This document shows, in pieces, positions 1-8,706 of a stretch of 64,000 nucleotides of DNA. The notes below the pieces were generated by a model. It saw nothing but the letters and a program-made list of their open reading frames with translations. It searched no databases and had not been told where the DNA came from. The stretch is from assembly GCF_019218885.1 (NCBI RefSeq), contig NZ_JAHUWT010000004.1, positions 434,001-498,000 on the forward strand, read 5' to 3'. Within the stretch, counting starts at the first letter, position 1; every line of letters starts with the position of its first letter. The position numbers and the translations under genes were made by a program. Source of the stretch: Bordetella sp. BOR01. GTDB lineage: Bacteria; Pseudomonadota; Gammaproteobacteria; Burkholderiales; Burkholderiaceae_B.

Positions 1-837
1 GGCCAGTTGCCGCAATACCCCGTATATCGTCCAGGGATGTGTCTGCAGCGATTCGATCAGGTGGGTGATCTGCGGACCGTAGCGATTCAGCACCGACAGG
101 GCCAGCACCGGGGCGAACTGTGCATCGTCCGAACGGCTGGTCACCGGCTGTTTGAACACCTCGAGCTGGCGCGCCCGCCCGATCACCTCGTCGCGCAATT
201 CGCGCAGCATCTGTTGCAGCTGCGGCGAGGCCGCCAGGTTCAGGCATGGTGGCACGAAGCGGGGCACCATTCGCACTACTTCGCCTTCTTGCTCCAACCG
301 CGCGACCGGTATCAAGTCATAGTCACCCAGGTTGTCCAGTTCGTCTTCCCAGAACAAGCGCAATACGTAGGTCATCAGGGTGACCCGGCCTGCCGGCCCC
401 TGTGCGTAGCGGTCAGGCACCTGCTGCGGATCGGCGGGCACGACCAGGCGGGCATTGGCCTGGGCGGCGTCGTCCAGGTTCTCGAACTTCTGCACACTGG
501 GCTGGCCTTCGACGTGACGGCGCAGCCCCACATACAGGGTGCGAGGCCCTTGAGAGAAATCGGCCAGGTCGAAACGCATGGACTCGACACGTGCGTTGCC
601 AGGGTATTCCGTCAGGGTTCCGTCGGGCCATCTCAATGTGAGCTGGTCAACGACAAAATGGCGTGCCGCCAGTGCCGTGTCGTCGATCTGCAAGGCGCCG
701 AACCCCCAGCCCCACGGCATGACCAGGTCCAGTTGCCGTGCCAGGTTCCGTGCGGCCCAGGCATCCTGGTACTGGAAATGATGAGGCTGCAGGAACAGGC
801 CCTGGTGCCAGAACAGAGGTTGGTTAAGTGGCTTCAT
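1..837 (-). CDS. tssK: T6SS baseplate protein TssK (partial, C-terminus cut by window edge)
   Basis: TssK is the trimeric baseplate subunit that connects the T6SS baseplate to the TssL/TssM membrane complex in the cytoplasm. The reading frame runs open from an ATG at 837 to base 1, giving 279 residues of a protein that is usually about 440. The start has the family signature: an MKPL-type opening, then a WHQG-FLQPHHFQ stretch within the first 25 residues. It lies 16 bp downstream of the tssJ stop in the same operon. The long plus-strand open frame over this stretch is a shadow. tssL and tssM, the usual next genes, would be outside the window. Confidence 0.93.
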   Translation of the reverse strand, partial: MKPLNQPLFWHQGLFLQPHHFQYQDAWAARNLARQLDLVMPWGWGFGALQIDDTALAARHFVVDQLTLRWPDGTLTEYPGNARVESMRFDLADFSQGPRTLYVGLRRHVEGQPSVQKFENLDDAAQANARLVVPADPQQVPDRYAQGPAGRVTLMTYVLRLFWEDELDNLGDYDLIPVARLEQEGEVVRMVPRFVPPCLNLAASPQLQQMLRELRDEVIGRARQLEVFKQPVTSRSDDAQFAPVLALSVLNRYGPQITHLIESLQTHPWTIYGVLRQLA

Positions 838-853
838 TGTTCGGCGGATACCG

Positions 854-1546
854 TCAAGGTTGGGGGGCAGGCTGGCCGGCCGGCGGTGTCGTGGGGGCTG
901 GCGTGGTGGCCGGCGGCGCCACGGGGCCGGCCTGCGGCTTGGTAAGGGGTACCGGCGGGGTGCGGGTGCCGGGCGATTCCTGGATGCCGTCGGGTCCCAG
1001 CCGCAGATCGATCTTCAATGGCTCCGGCGCCGCATTGCGGGTCGTGACGATGATGCCTGACGAATCCACTTCCACACCGATACGGTACAGGCGGACGCTG
1101 CGGGCCGTGTCCAGGTGGTAGTACCCTGCAGCCAGGCCCACGTACTGGGCCTTTTCGACGCGCGGAAGAGTGATGGTGCGTTGTTCGCCAGGCGAGATGA
1201 AGACGCGGCTTAGCGCCAGCATGCCGGGCGGGGGACTGTTCGCCAGCAGCAGGGCGGTCAGCTTGGCGCTATTGCTGGTCGCGGCGGTAAACGCGTTGGG
1301 GTCTTCCATCTGCACGACAGCCACGGCCAAGGTATGGGGCTGATCAGTGGATTGATTCAAGTGCGCGTCGGCAGTAACGGCGAGCTGGACGCCATCGGCG
1401 GCATAGGTCCATTTCAACGCTTTCAGCGCATCCTGCTCGGATGAGCCGCCCATCATGCTGTTCAGGGAACTGCACGAGGCCAGGGCGCCCACGCACAATG
1501 CCGCGGGCAGCAGGCGGCAAAGAACCAGGCGGTGCGGAATCGACAT
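854..1546 (-). CDS. tssJ: T6SS outer-membrane lipoprotein TssJ
   Basis: TssJ is the outer-membrane lipoprotein that holds the TssL/TssM complex in the envelope. From the ATG at 1546 there is a signal peptide ending in a lipobox (LASC, Cys at about residue 25). A SciN-like beta domain follows, with the characteristic LLANSPPP and LSRVFISPGE-type segments at about residues 95-120. The tail after about residue 185 is Pro/Thr/Ala-rich and longer than in most TssJ proteins. I chose 1546 because GAGAGG lies just upstream; an in-frame ATG at 1558 overlaps the previous stop as ATGA but has no visible ribosome site. Confidence 0.88.
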   Translation of the reverse strand: MSIPHRLVLCRLLPAALCVGALASCSSLNSMMGGSSEQDALKALKWTYAADGVQLAVTADAHLNQSTDQPHTLAVAVVQMEDPNAFTAATSNSAKLTALLLANSPPPGMLALSRVFISPGEQRTITLPRVEKAQYVGLAAGYYHLDTARSVRLYRIGVEVDSSGIIVTTRNAAPEPLKIDLRLGPDGIQESPGTRTPPVPLTKPQAGPVAPPATTPAPTTPPAGQPAPQP

Positions 1547-1554
1547 GGCGCCTC

Positions 1555-1959
1555 TCATCCCATCAGCATCACGATCGTCTGGCTCGGGCTTGCCACCAGG
1601 CCCACCGTATTATTGGCGTTCTGGGTCGTCGCGCTGGTCAGTTGCACGCCTGGCATGCCTCCCACCATGACGCTCACGCTGCCGCTCACGAAAGCCGCTT
1701 CGCCCATGATCTGGCCGCAGGCCACGCCGCCGCCGGCGGTGCCGCCCTGGTCGCCGTTGCTGAGCAGGATCTTGCTGCCCAGATTCAACGCCGGCATGCC
1801 CACCACCAATACGTTCTCGACGATGCCGGCGGGGTCGGCCATGTCGCTCATGGCGATATTGGGGTAGGGCACCGGAATGGGTGAGGGCGCCGCGGGCGTC
1901 AGGCAGACATCAGGCACGGTGGCGGTCGTCATGGCGCCGGCATTGTTCAGCAAGAACAT
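1555..1959 (-). CDS. PAAR-like DUF4150 protein, T6SS spike tip candidate
   Basis: This 134-residue protein resembles the DUF4150 PAAR-like family, which sits on or near the VgrG spike tip. The sequence is Gly/Ala-rich, with a VCLTPAAPSPIPVPYPNIA-like N-terminal segment and a later GGMPGV segment typical of that family. No C-terminal toxin domain is present, so by itself it looks like a spike cap or adaptor. The start at 1959 has GGAGAC 5-10 bases upstream; a longer frame reaching 2052 lacks a plausible ribosome site and would overlap the DUF3540 gene. Its neighbours, DUF3540, pentapeptide and DUF2169 genes, form a recurring T6SS accessory set. Confidence 0.85.
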   Translation of the reverse strand: MFLLNNAGAMTTATVPDVCLTPAAPSPIPVPYPNIAMSDMADPAGIVENVLVVGMPALNLGSKILLSNGDQGGTAGGGVACGQIMGEAAFVSGSVSVMVGGMPGVQLTSATTQNANNTVGLVASPSQTIVMLMG

Positions 1960-1970
1960 GGCTTGTCTCC

Positions 1971-2654
1971 TCAGCCCAATTGCACGGACGCGGCAGCCAG
2001 CGCCACGCGCTCGCGCGCCTTCAGGCTCGCCGTGTCGGCGCGCACCGACCAATCCTGCTCGACCGTGTGCCGCATCGATTGCGCGGTTACCTCTTCATGG
2101 CCGGCAATACGGCGCACGCTGTGTTCCACGTGGCTTTCGCTGCGCGTGGCGATATCCAGCCGGCTGCCGGCCACGTCCGTACGGGTATTCCATTGCGAGC
2201 AGGCTTCATCACCGGCCAGCCTCAACGCCTGGCATGCCAGGTCGGCACCTTGCAGGGCAGCAGTCAATTGCCGTGCCACGACATTCAGTGCGGGGCCAGC
2301 ATCCAGCGCCATACCTCGAGCGGCGGCCAACTCCAGGCGGCCTTCCGGCAGCGACAGCCGCAAGTCCCCCGGCACCGTGACTTCGGCGGGGGTTTCCGGC
2401 GCGCCGCGTTCCAGAACGGTCAGGATGTACCCCTGGCCACCCATCAGGCTGACCAGCGCCAGGTCCCCAACCGCGGGCTGCAGCAGGCATCCGGCGGCCG
2501 GTATGACCCATTGTGTTCCCTGGCCGGTCAGCGCCGCATAGCGTTTGCCATCGCTCATGACCAGGCGGGCGTGTTGCAGATTCGCTTCCTGGTTGGCAGC
2601 GGGCAAAGATGAATCGGCGCAGTCGGGACGGGTGACGCAAAGCGGTTGAAGCAT
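1971..2654 (-). CDS. DUF3540 domain protein, T6SS accessory
   Basis: This 227-residue protein is of the DUF3540 type found next to DUF2169 and DUF4150 genes in T6SS loci; its biochemical role is not established. The N-terminal third has a small beta domain (a VGDLALVSLMGGQGYILTVLER-like stretch around residues 60-80) that resembles the OB fold of spike proteins. The C-terminal half is a charged, Ala-rich region likely to be helical or beta-helical. I chose the ATG at 2654 because GGAAGAG precedes it; the frame stays open to 2765 but that part overlaps the upstream gene's regulatory space and has no family signature. It is 22 bp from the pentapeptide gene. Confidence 0.75.
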   Translation of the reverse strand: MLQPLCVTRPDCADSSLPAANQEANLQHARLVMSDGKRYAALTGQGTQWVIPAAGCLLQPAVGDLALVSLMGGQGYILTVLERGAPETPAEVTVPGDLRLSLPEGRLELAAARGMALDAGPALNVVARQLTAALQGADLACQALRLAGDEACSQWNTRTDVAGSRLDIATRSESHVEHSVRRIAGHEEVTAQSMRHTVEQDWSVRADTASLKARERVALAAASVQLG

Positions 2655-2676
2655 GGCAGAACTCTTCCTATCGCGG

Positions 2677-3627
2677 TTATACAGGGGGGTGCCACAATTC
2701 AGCGGCACGCAGTTCGGGGTCGTCGCGGCGGACATCGTCCAGCACGGTGTCCTGCCACAAGGCATCGGGCAACTGCGCAGCGTGCAGCCGCGCGCGACTC
2801 AAGTCGGCATGCGAGAAGTCGGCGCGGGCAGCCTGCAAATGAGACAGGTCGGCCTCGACGAGCTTGCAGCCGGCGAAAGTCATGCCCAGCGAGCAAACGC
2901 CATACAAGCGGGCGGCATTCAACGATGCGCGCGAGAAATTGGCGTGGTCGAGGCGCGTCTGATCAAAAATGGCACCATCGAGCACAGCGCCATCGAATCT
3001 TGCGCCGTCGAGCCGCGCGCCATAAAACGAAATGGACGGGGCCTGGACGCCGGTGAAATCAGCGGCGCTGCCGTCGATCCGGTTGAACGAGCATTGCGCC
3101 AGGCTCGCACCCGTCAGGCGCGTGCCGCGCAACTGGCAATCCGGAAAGTGGGATTGCGCCCAGGTCACGCCAGACAGATCCAGGCCCGATAAATCGCACT
3201 GCGACAACCAGGCCTGGGCCAGCGTGGCCGTCTGCAATTGGCAACCGGAAAATGTGACACTGAGCGCCGAAAAACGGGTCAGGTCGGCCTGCCGGAAATC
3301 AACATCCTGCCATACGCATTGCTTCATCCATACTTTGTTGGCTTGAGCCGCGCGCAGCGACGCGCCACGCCCTTGGCAGGCAATAAAGGCGGCTTCGCTC
3401 AAGACGGCCTGATCGAATCGAATCTCGTCCAGGTGACACGCTCGCCAGACCGTGCCTGTCAAGTTGGCGCCGTCCAGGCGCGCGCCACGCAGGTCCAGCC
3501 CCCCCAGTCGTACACCCGCCAGATCGGCTTCGCGCAGATCGGCGCCGGCCAGTGCGTCGGCCGGGATAGGTTTGCCGGCGCGCAACTGCTCAAGCAACGG
3601 GTTCACGCTGGCATCAGCCATGGGCAT
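2677..3627 (-). CDS. Pentapeptide repeat protein, T6SS-associated
   Basis: This 316-residue protein is built almost entirely of A(D/N)LxX pentapeptides from about residue 25 to 290, for example ADLREADLAGVRL near the start. Such repeats fold into a right-handed quadrilateral beta-helix. A dedicated biochemical activity cannot be read from the sequence. Its start overlaps the end of the upstream DUF2169-pentapeptide gene by 14 bp, so the two are probably translationally coupled. It may be a split-off or duplicated version of the pentapeptide half of that protein. A second in-frame ATG at 3621 is also possible. Adaptor, structural or effector roles are all open. Confidence 0.85.
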   Translation of the reverse strand: MPMADASVNPLLEQLRAGKPIPADALAGADLREADLAGVRLGGLDLRGARLDGANLTGTVWRACHLDEIRFDQAVLSEAAFIACQGRGASLRAAQANKVWMKQCVWQDVDFRQADLTRFSALSVTFSGCQLQTATLAQAWLSQCDLSGLDLSGVTWAQSHFPDCQLRGTRLTGASLAQCSFNRIDGSAADFTGVQAPSISFYGARLDGARFDGAVLDGAIFDQTRLDHANFSRASLNAARLYGVCSLGMTFAGCKLVEADLSHLQAARADFSHADLSRARLHAAQLPDALWQDTVLDDVRRDDPELRAAELWHPPV

Positions 3628-6256
3628 AGTCCTCGACCAGGCGGCAGCGGGTCAACAAGGCCTGGCCCAGTTGCAGGCCTTGTGTGCTTGCCCTGCGGGT
3701 GTCGGCCGCATGCAGATTGACCCCGGACATGTCGACGTCCTCCAGCACGGCCTCTTGCCAGTGCGACTGCATCAAGTTGGCGCCACGCCAACTGGCTTGC
3801 GCAATGCGGCTGCCGGAAAAATTGGCGGCGCGTGCCGTCAAGTGCCAGGCGTCAGTGCCAGTCAGGTCGCAGTTCTTGACCAAGCCGCGATCCAGGCGCG
3901 TTTCGCGCAACGTAGCCCCTGCCAGGCAGCAGCCTTGCAGGCTGGCGCCTTCCATGTTCGCGCGGTCCAGGCGGGCACGGCTGAGGTCGCTGTTTTTCAG
4001 TGTGCGCAGGCCGGGCATGCGGGCGTCGACGAATGTCGAGCCGGAGGCCTGGCAGGCGATCAGCGTGGCATGGGCCAGCGTGGCGCCCTCGAACACGGCA
4101 TCGGTCAGCACGCATTGGTCGAACGTGGCCCACGTGAAATCGCCCCGCCCGGCGTCCAGGCCCGGTAGGCGGCATGCCGTGAATTGCGCGCGGCCTGCCT
4201 GCGCCGCTTGCATGGCGGCCTGCTCGAATCCGCATTCGCCCACTTGCGCTCCGGCCCATTGGGTCCCGCCCAGCACCGCCTTGGCCAGGCTCACCGTCTT
4301 CAGGCGGGCCTGCGAGAAATCAGCCCCTTGCGCCGACACGCCGTCGAGCGCGCAGCCAGTCAGCATGGCCAGATTGAAATCCGAGCCATCCAGCCTGGCT
4401 TCGGCCAGGTCGCATTGCCGCAGGTCGGTTTCATGGAATTTGGCACCGTCCAGGTCGGCGCGACGCAGGATGCAGCGTTCGATCTGTGCCCGCGAAAGGT
4501 CCACGCCGCGCAGCGATACGTCCGACAGATCCAGGTCTTGCAGCAATGCCCAGGCGCACGACTGGCCCGCGGCATGGCGCGCCAGCAGTGTTTCCCGATC
4601 CAGCGCGGTGCGCGGCCCGGGCGGCAGCGGTTCGTCGATGCCGGGCGGCGCCGGTCGGGCCTGCTCGGCCGCCATGGCATCGGCACGTTGCTCTATTTCC
4701 GCCGTTTCAGCCTCCAGGGCATCCATTTTCTTGGCAAATACCTGGTATTTCTGCAGCAGGGCCTGCTTTCTCTCTGGCGCCATGGGCATGGCGGCCAGTA
4801 TCTTGGCCGTGTCATGGTTGTCGTACAGGGAGACCTCGGCCCTGGCCTTCGCCATGGCCTGGTCGAAGTCCCTGCCTTGCGCCTTCATGAACGCCCGCGC
4901 CTCGGCCTCGGCCTCGGCCAGTTGCTTGTCTATATAGGCGTGTACTGCCCGGGTAAAAGCGACGGGCTCGTCAGGCCAATCATCGGGCACGGACTCTACC
5001 AAGTGAGCTTGCTGCGCGCGGCTTTCCGCAAGCTTGGCGCTGACGGGCGGCAGGCCCATCGCTTTTCTGTACTGGTCGGCTTCGTCGATGGCCTGTTGCT
5101 GCTCGTCGGCGATTTCCTTGAGCACGGCCTCTTTGTGTACCTGCGCCGCCTGGGCGGCCACCTCGGCCTCTGCCGCAGCGGCCGCGCGGGCGGCTTCTGA
5201 TTCGGCAGCGACAGGGGCCACAGGCCTGGCAGGCGCGGCAGCGGCTTCTTCCTGCTGCCGCCAGACAGCGGCCCAGTGCTCGGTCGATTGCGCCGCCTGA
5301 TCCCGAGTTTCGGTAAACACGGCCAGCCCCAGCATGTCTTCAGCGTCTTCGCGCCTGACCGCCACGCTGGCGCGATACAACACCACGACACGCTCATCGG
5401 TGGGAAACAGCCACACCGTATCCAGATCCAGCTGGGCTTCGCCGCGCTGTTGCGGCGCGCGATCGCTGCGCAGCAACAGGCGAGGGCGCAGGCCCGGCAA
5501 CCTGCCGCGCAACATGGCATGGCGGGGGTGCATGTGCTCGGCAAACCAGGATTCGTCACCACGCCAGTACCCGTCCTGGCATTGATCCTGTTCCATTCTG
5601 TCGAACCAGCGCGGGTCGGTGTCATCGGGCAGCCAGGGCAACCGGCGGCGCTGCCATGTCGCGTCCAATGTGCCCAGCCAGCGCGTACGCCCGGGGCTGC
5701 CTTGCGGCAGCGGGCCCAGCGTAGCCAGCGGGGGCACATCAGAGGGTTTGATCACCGGGTGGCGCGGGTGCTCGACATTCGGCAGGGCCGTGCCTTCAGC
5801 CTGGTCCGGGTCGGCGCAATGGCCCCGGCCTTGCGGGTTGTGCAGCCAGCCACGGGCGCCGTAGGCGCGCGTCAGGTCCAGCGGCATGCGCTCGAACGCC
5901 TGAGGCGTGCTGGCCTGCCATCCGGCCATGCCTCGTGTCCAATAGCGGTCGCCTTGCACCAGCAGGTTTTTTTCCAGCCCGCCGACGCCGGCGCGCACAG
6001 TGATGCCCGTTATCGCCTCGCCGGCCGGCGCGCATGCGCTGCCCGCCACGGCATAGCTGCCGCGCAGCTTCTTCTCGGCCAGGTCGAAAGGTTCTTTGTC
6101 GAACATCGGCGCAAGCCAGGCCCAGGCCTGTTGTTCTGTCAAGCGGACGCCGTCCGTGCCACAGGCATACCCGACAGTCACGGTCAAGCTCGGCTGGCCG
6201 CCATGGGATTGGCGGCCCAGAAGCAGGATGACGTCGTCGGGTTTGGCGATTTTCAT
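3614..6256 (-). CDS. DUF2169 and pentapeptide-repeat fusion protein, T6SS adaptor candidate
   Basis: This 880-residue protein has three parts. A DUF2169 domain covers about residues 10-320; members of this family are T6SS accessory proteins proposed as adaptors for loading cargo on VgrG. A low-complexity Ala/Glu/Gln-rich stretch with strong helix and coiled-coil character covers about 335-550. A long run of pentapeptide repeats covers about 575-870 (SLRGVDLSRAQIERC and similar). It starts 8 bp after vgrG ends and overlaps the next pentapeptide gene. Order and overlap suggest it is made together with VgrG. No nuclease, lipase or peptidoglycan-hydrolase motif is visible. Confidence 0.88.
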   Translation of the reverse strand: MKIAKPDDVILLLGRQSHGGQPSLTVTVGYACGTDGVRLTEQQAWAWLAPMFDKEPFDLAEKKLRGSYAVAGSACAPAGEAITGITVRAGVGGLEKNLLVQGDRYWTRGMAGWQASTPQAFERMPLDLTRAYGARGWLHNPQGRGHCADPDQAEGTALPNVEHPRHPVIKPSDVPPLATLGPLPQGSPGRTRWLGTLDATWQRRRLPWLPDDTDPRWFDRMEQDQCQDGYWRGDESWFAEHMHPRHAMLRGRLPGLRPRLLLRSDRAPQQRGEAQLDLDTVWLFPTDERVVVLYRASVAVRREDAEDMLGLAVFTETRDQAAQSTEHWAAVWRQQEEAAAAPARPVAPVAAESEAARAAAAAEAEVAAQAAQVHKEAVLKEIADEQQQAIDEADQYRKAMGLPPVSAKLAESRAQQAHLVESVPDDWPDEPVAFTRAVHAYIDKQLAEAEAEARAFMKAQGRDFDQAMAKARAEVSLYDNHDTAKILAAMPMAPERKQALLQKYQVFAKKMDALEAETAEIEQRADAMAAEQARPAPPGIDEPLPPGPRTALDRETLLARHAAGQSCAWALLQDLDLSDVSLRGVDLSRAQIERCILRRADLDGAKFHETDLRQCDLAEARLDGSDFNLAMLTGCALDGVSAQGADFSQARLKTVSLAKAVLGGTQWAGAQVGECGFEQAAMQAAQAGRAQFTACRLPGLDAGRGDFTWATFDQCVLTDAVFEGATLAHATLIACQASGSTFVDARMPGLRTLKNSDLSRARLDRANMEGASLQGCCLAGATLRETRLDRGLVKNCDLTGTDAWHLTARAANFSGSRIAQASWRGANLMQSHWQEAVLEDVDMSGVNLHAADTRRASTQGLQLGQALLTRCRLVEDYAHG

Positions 6257-6263
6257 GGCGACG

Positions 6264-8702
6264 TCAACCCACTCGGATCAGGCCGCCACTGACCGAGACA
6301 GTGGCGGCGTCGAGATCGAGCAAGGTCGATTTCAGGGTTGCGGTCCCTAGTGTCAGCTCGAGTTTCTCGGTGAACAGGCTGCATGAGACTTCACCCGTTA
6401 CCGAGACAGCCGGTGCCCTGAGGGAGAGCGTGTCAAACCCCGACAGGGCGACATCGCTGCTTCTTATTCTGGCTGTGAGAGGCGTCATCAAGATCGACGA
6501 CGCTCCTGACGTGACGCTATAGTCAGGGCTGGTCACGGAGTACTTCGTCAGGGCCGTCATATCGATAGATCCGGCTTTCTCGTTTTTTTCCACCAGTACG
6601 TTTTTCCATTGGCCGGCCACCCACCTCAGCGTGGCCGTGACGTAGTTCGAACTGGGGTTGACCACTTTTTTCTGCAGCAAATGGATTTGCTTGCCCAGCC
6701 CGAAAGTCACCACATAGTTGCCCCCTTCGAACGTGTTGAGCCTGAGTCCTACATAATTGGTCAGGCTGATTCCTTCTACCCCTATGAACCTGGCGCCGAG
6801 AAAATTCTGGAAGACAATGCCAGCCTGGGATATTGCCGAAATACCGGGGGGCAGGTTCGTGGCCACTGATTGCAGGAAACTCTTCGGGGCGGAACTGCCT
6901 GCGGATATCTTCAGGTGGCCCGGCACCTCGATCAGCATGCCGCTGTCCGCATTGATATGGCCCACGGCGCTTGTGGTCAGGTTGAAACCACCCTGCATCG
7001 TGCCGTCGTGGGGCGCGCCCAGGTTCAGGGATGTCGCAGCGGTGGTCGTGCCCAGATAAATGCCCGGCAGGCCTGTGCCTGTGCCTGTACCCGTGCCTGT
7101 GCCCGTGCCATCATCTTCGCCCGGTTCGCTTTGGGCGGCATCGCTCATGGCCAGCACGTTGCCGGAAGGCGTACGGATCACATGGTCGGCCGAATTCTGC
7201 GCATTGACGACACTGGGGGTTTCCACATTGGGTAGTGCCGCCATGATGACCGGCCGGTCGGGGTTGCCATTCAGAAAAGCGATCAGCACTTCGGTGCCTT
7301 CACGCAGCGGAAAATGCATGCCGGCATTGCTCAGGCCCGACGTCGCGGCGCCGCCCGCGTAGGGCGTGGCCATGCGCAACCAGGCTGAATTCTGGTTGCC
7401 GGCGTAGCGCTGGCGCGGAAACGCGAACCGGACCTTGTAGCGGCCATCTTCGTCGGGCTGGGCGTATTGCTTCGGTTGATTGGGCGTGGCGATGTCCACG
7501 AAGCCATTGACCAGGCGCGATACCACAGGCTTGGGGGTCGCGCGCGCCGGCCGGAATTGCAGGGGCTGCCGGCCAGCGTCGGCCGTATCGAGCCAGCGCG
7601 GCAACGCCACGAAACGCGCGACGTAGGTCGGTTCTTCAGTCTCCGGCGCGGTTTCCAGCGTTTGTGCACCTTCGTGCGCCACCTCGATCACGTAGTATTG
7701 AGCTGCGTCGGCGCCACGCAGATATTCCGACACTTCTATGATGCGAGCGGCACAAACACCTGGCGTGCGCGCTTCGCCCTCGGTCCGCAAGCGCTCGCAT
7801 GCCAGTTCCTGGCCGCGCCAGGCCGCCAGCGCCGCCCCGGCGACGCTGTTCCCGTCTTGCAGCGTTTCGAAATGATCGTCGGCAAGATGCACTTCCCCAA
7901 AACCGGCCATGGGGGCAGGCACGCTGGCCGTAGTGGTCAATGACAAGGTGGTGTTGCCCAAGTCGTTCGAGTCATGCAGGGTCACGGTGCCGGGATGCAG
8001 GCTGACGCGTCGATTCAGGCGCGTCACCGCGACTTCCCGCGCGTCGGGGTCAATGACGCCCTTGGGGTAATAGACCGCACTGTCCATGTCGGTGGGCTGT
8101 TGGTCGACACTGTTGGCGAACACGATCGATTCCTGGCCCTGGCCTTGCTCGAACCAGAAGTACACGCCATAGAACTCCAGCTTGCGCATCAGGAAATCCA
8201 GGCAGGTTTCCTCGAACTGGCAAGTGAAAGGCGTCCGGGTGGTGGTCAGTTGGCTGGCCACGATACGGTAATCGTAGGGTGCGCCGGCGCTGCTGTAGGG
8301 TTCGTCGAGTTCGGCCAGGTGCAGCAACTGCCGGATGATGTCGTCGAGCTGCAGATTCAGGTAGATATCCGACCATTTCAAGTGGCGCAGCCGGGCCAGG
8401 CGAGGCTCCAGCACCAATTGGTAGTAGTCATAAGTCTCGTCGCAACCCAGCTGCGCGCCCTGCGTCACAATACCGTGCCAGCGCAGCAGGGTGCCATCCG
8501 GCTTGTGGGCCAACAGGGTTGCCGGTCGGTTCAGCAGTTTTTCCAGGGCCAGGTCTGCCTGGCGAACCGCAAAAGTAATCTCGAACCGGTAGAGGCGAGA
8601 GACTGCCTCGGTACCCTGCCAACGCGTGATATTGATCGCCTGTCCAGGCACCAGGTCTTGCAGCACCGGGCAATCGAGGCGGTAGTCGTAAAGGCTAGTC
8701 AT
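6264..8702 (-). CDS. vgrG: T6SS spike protein VgrG with C-terminal extension
   Basis: VgrG forms the trimeric spike on the Hcp tube. Of its 812 residues, the first roughly 520 hold the gp27-like and gp5 OB-fold parts; a typical GTEVLIAFLNGNPDRPVI-type segment lies near residue 470. There follows a Gly-Thr dipeptide linker at about 531-544, encoded by tandem hexamers, then a C-terminal region of about 265 residues rich in Ser, Thr and Val that looks like beta-helix or adaptor structure. I see no catalytic motif in the extension. The start at 8702 gives the standard MTSLYDYRL-like opening; the longer frame to 8759 overlaps the end of clpV. It lies 4 bp after clpV. Confidence 0.92.
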   Translation of the reverse strand: MTSLYDYRLDCPVLQDLVPGQAINITRWQGTEAVSRLYRFEITFAVRQADLALEKLLNRPATLLAHKPDGTLLRWHGIVTQGAQLGCDETYDYYQLVLEPRLARLRHLKWSDIYLNLQLDDIIRQLLHLAELDEPYSSAGAPYDYRIVASQLTTTRTPFTCQFEETCLDFLMRKLEFYGVYFWFEQGQGQESIVFANSVDQQPTDMDSAVYYPKGVIDPDAREVAVTRLNRRVSLHPGTVTLHDSNDLGNTTLSLTTTASVPAPMAGFGEVHLADDHFETLQDGNSVAGAALAAWRGQELACERLRTEGEARTPGVCAARIIEVSEYLRGADAAQYYVIEVAHEGAQTLETAPETEEPTYVARFVALPRWLDTADAGRQPLQFRPARATPKPVVSRLVNGFVDIATPNQPKQYAQPDEDGRYKVRFAFPRQRYAGNQNSAWLRMATPYAGGAATSGLSNAGMHFPLREGTEVLIAFLNGNPDRPVIMAALPNVETPSVVNAQNSADHVIRTPSGNVLAMSDAAQSEPGEDDGTGTGTGTGTGTGLPGIYLGTTTAATSLNLGAPHDGTMQGGFNLTTSAVGHINADSGMLIEVPGHLKISAGSSAPKSFLQSVATNLPPGISAISQAGIVFQNFLGARFIGVEGISLTNYVGLRLNTFEGGNYVVTFGLGKQIHLLQKKVVNPSSNYVTATLRWVAGQWKNVLVEKNEKAGSIDMTALTKYSVTSPDYSVTSGASSILMTPLTARIRSSDVALSGFDTLSLRAPAVSVTGEVSCSLFTEKLELTLGTATLKSTLLDLDAATVSVSGGLIRVG
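7071..7109 (+). repeat. Tandem hexamer repeat inside vgrG
   Basis: On the plus strand the unit GCCTGT or a one- or two-base variant (ACCCGT, GCCCGT) is repeated six times, followed by a partial GCC. On the coding strand it encodes the Gly-Thr linker between the spike core and the C-terminal extension of VgrG. Because the unit is 6 bp, gain or loss of copies keeps the frame and only changes linker length. Confidence 0.85.
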
Positions 8703-8706
8703 TCGT

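Noticed and set aside
7-945. 312-residue plus-strand open frame at the left edge
   Set aside because: The minus strand here encodes TssK with clear family motifs; the plus frame is a codon-bias shadow.
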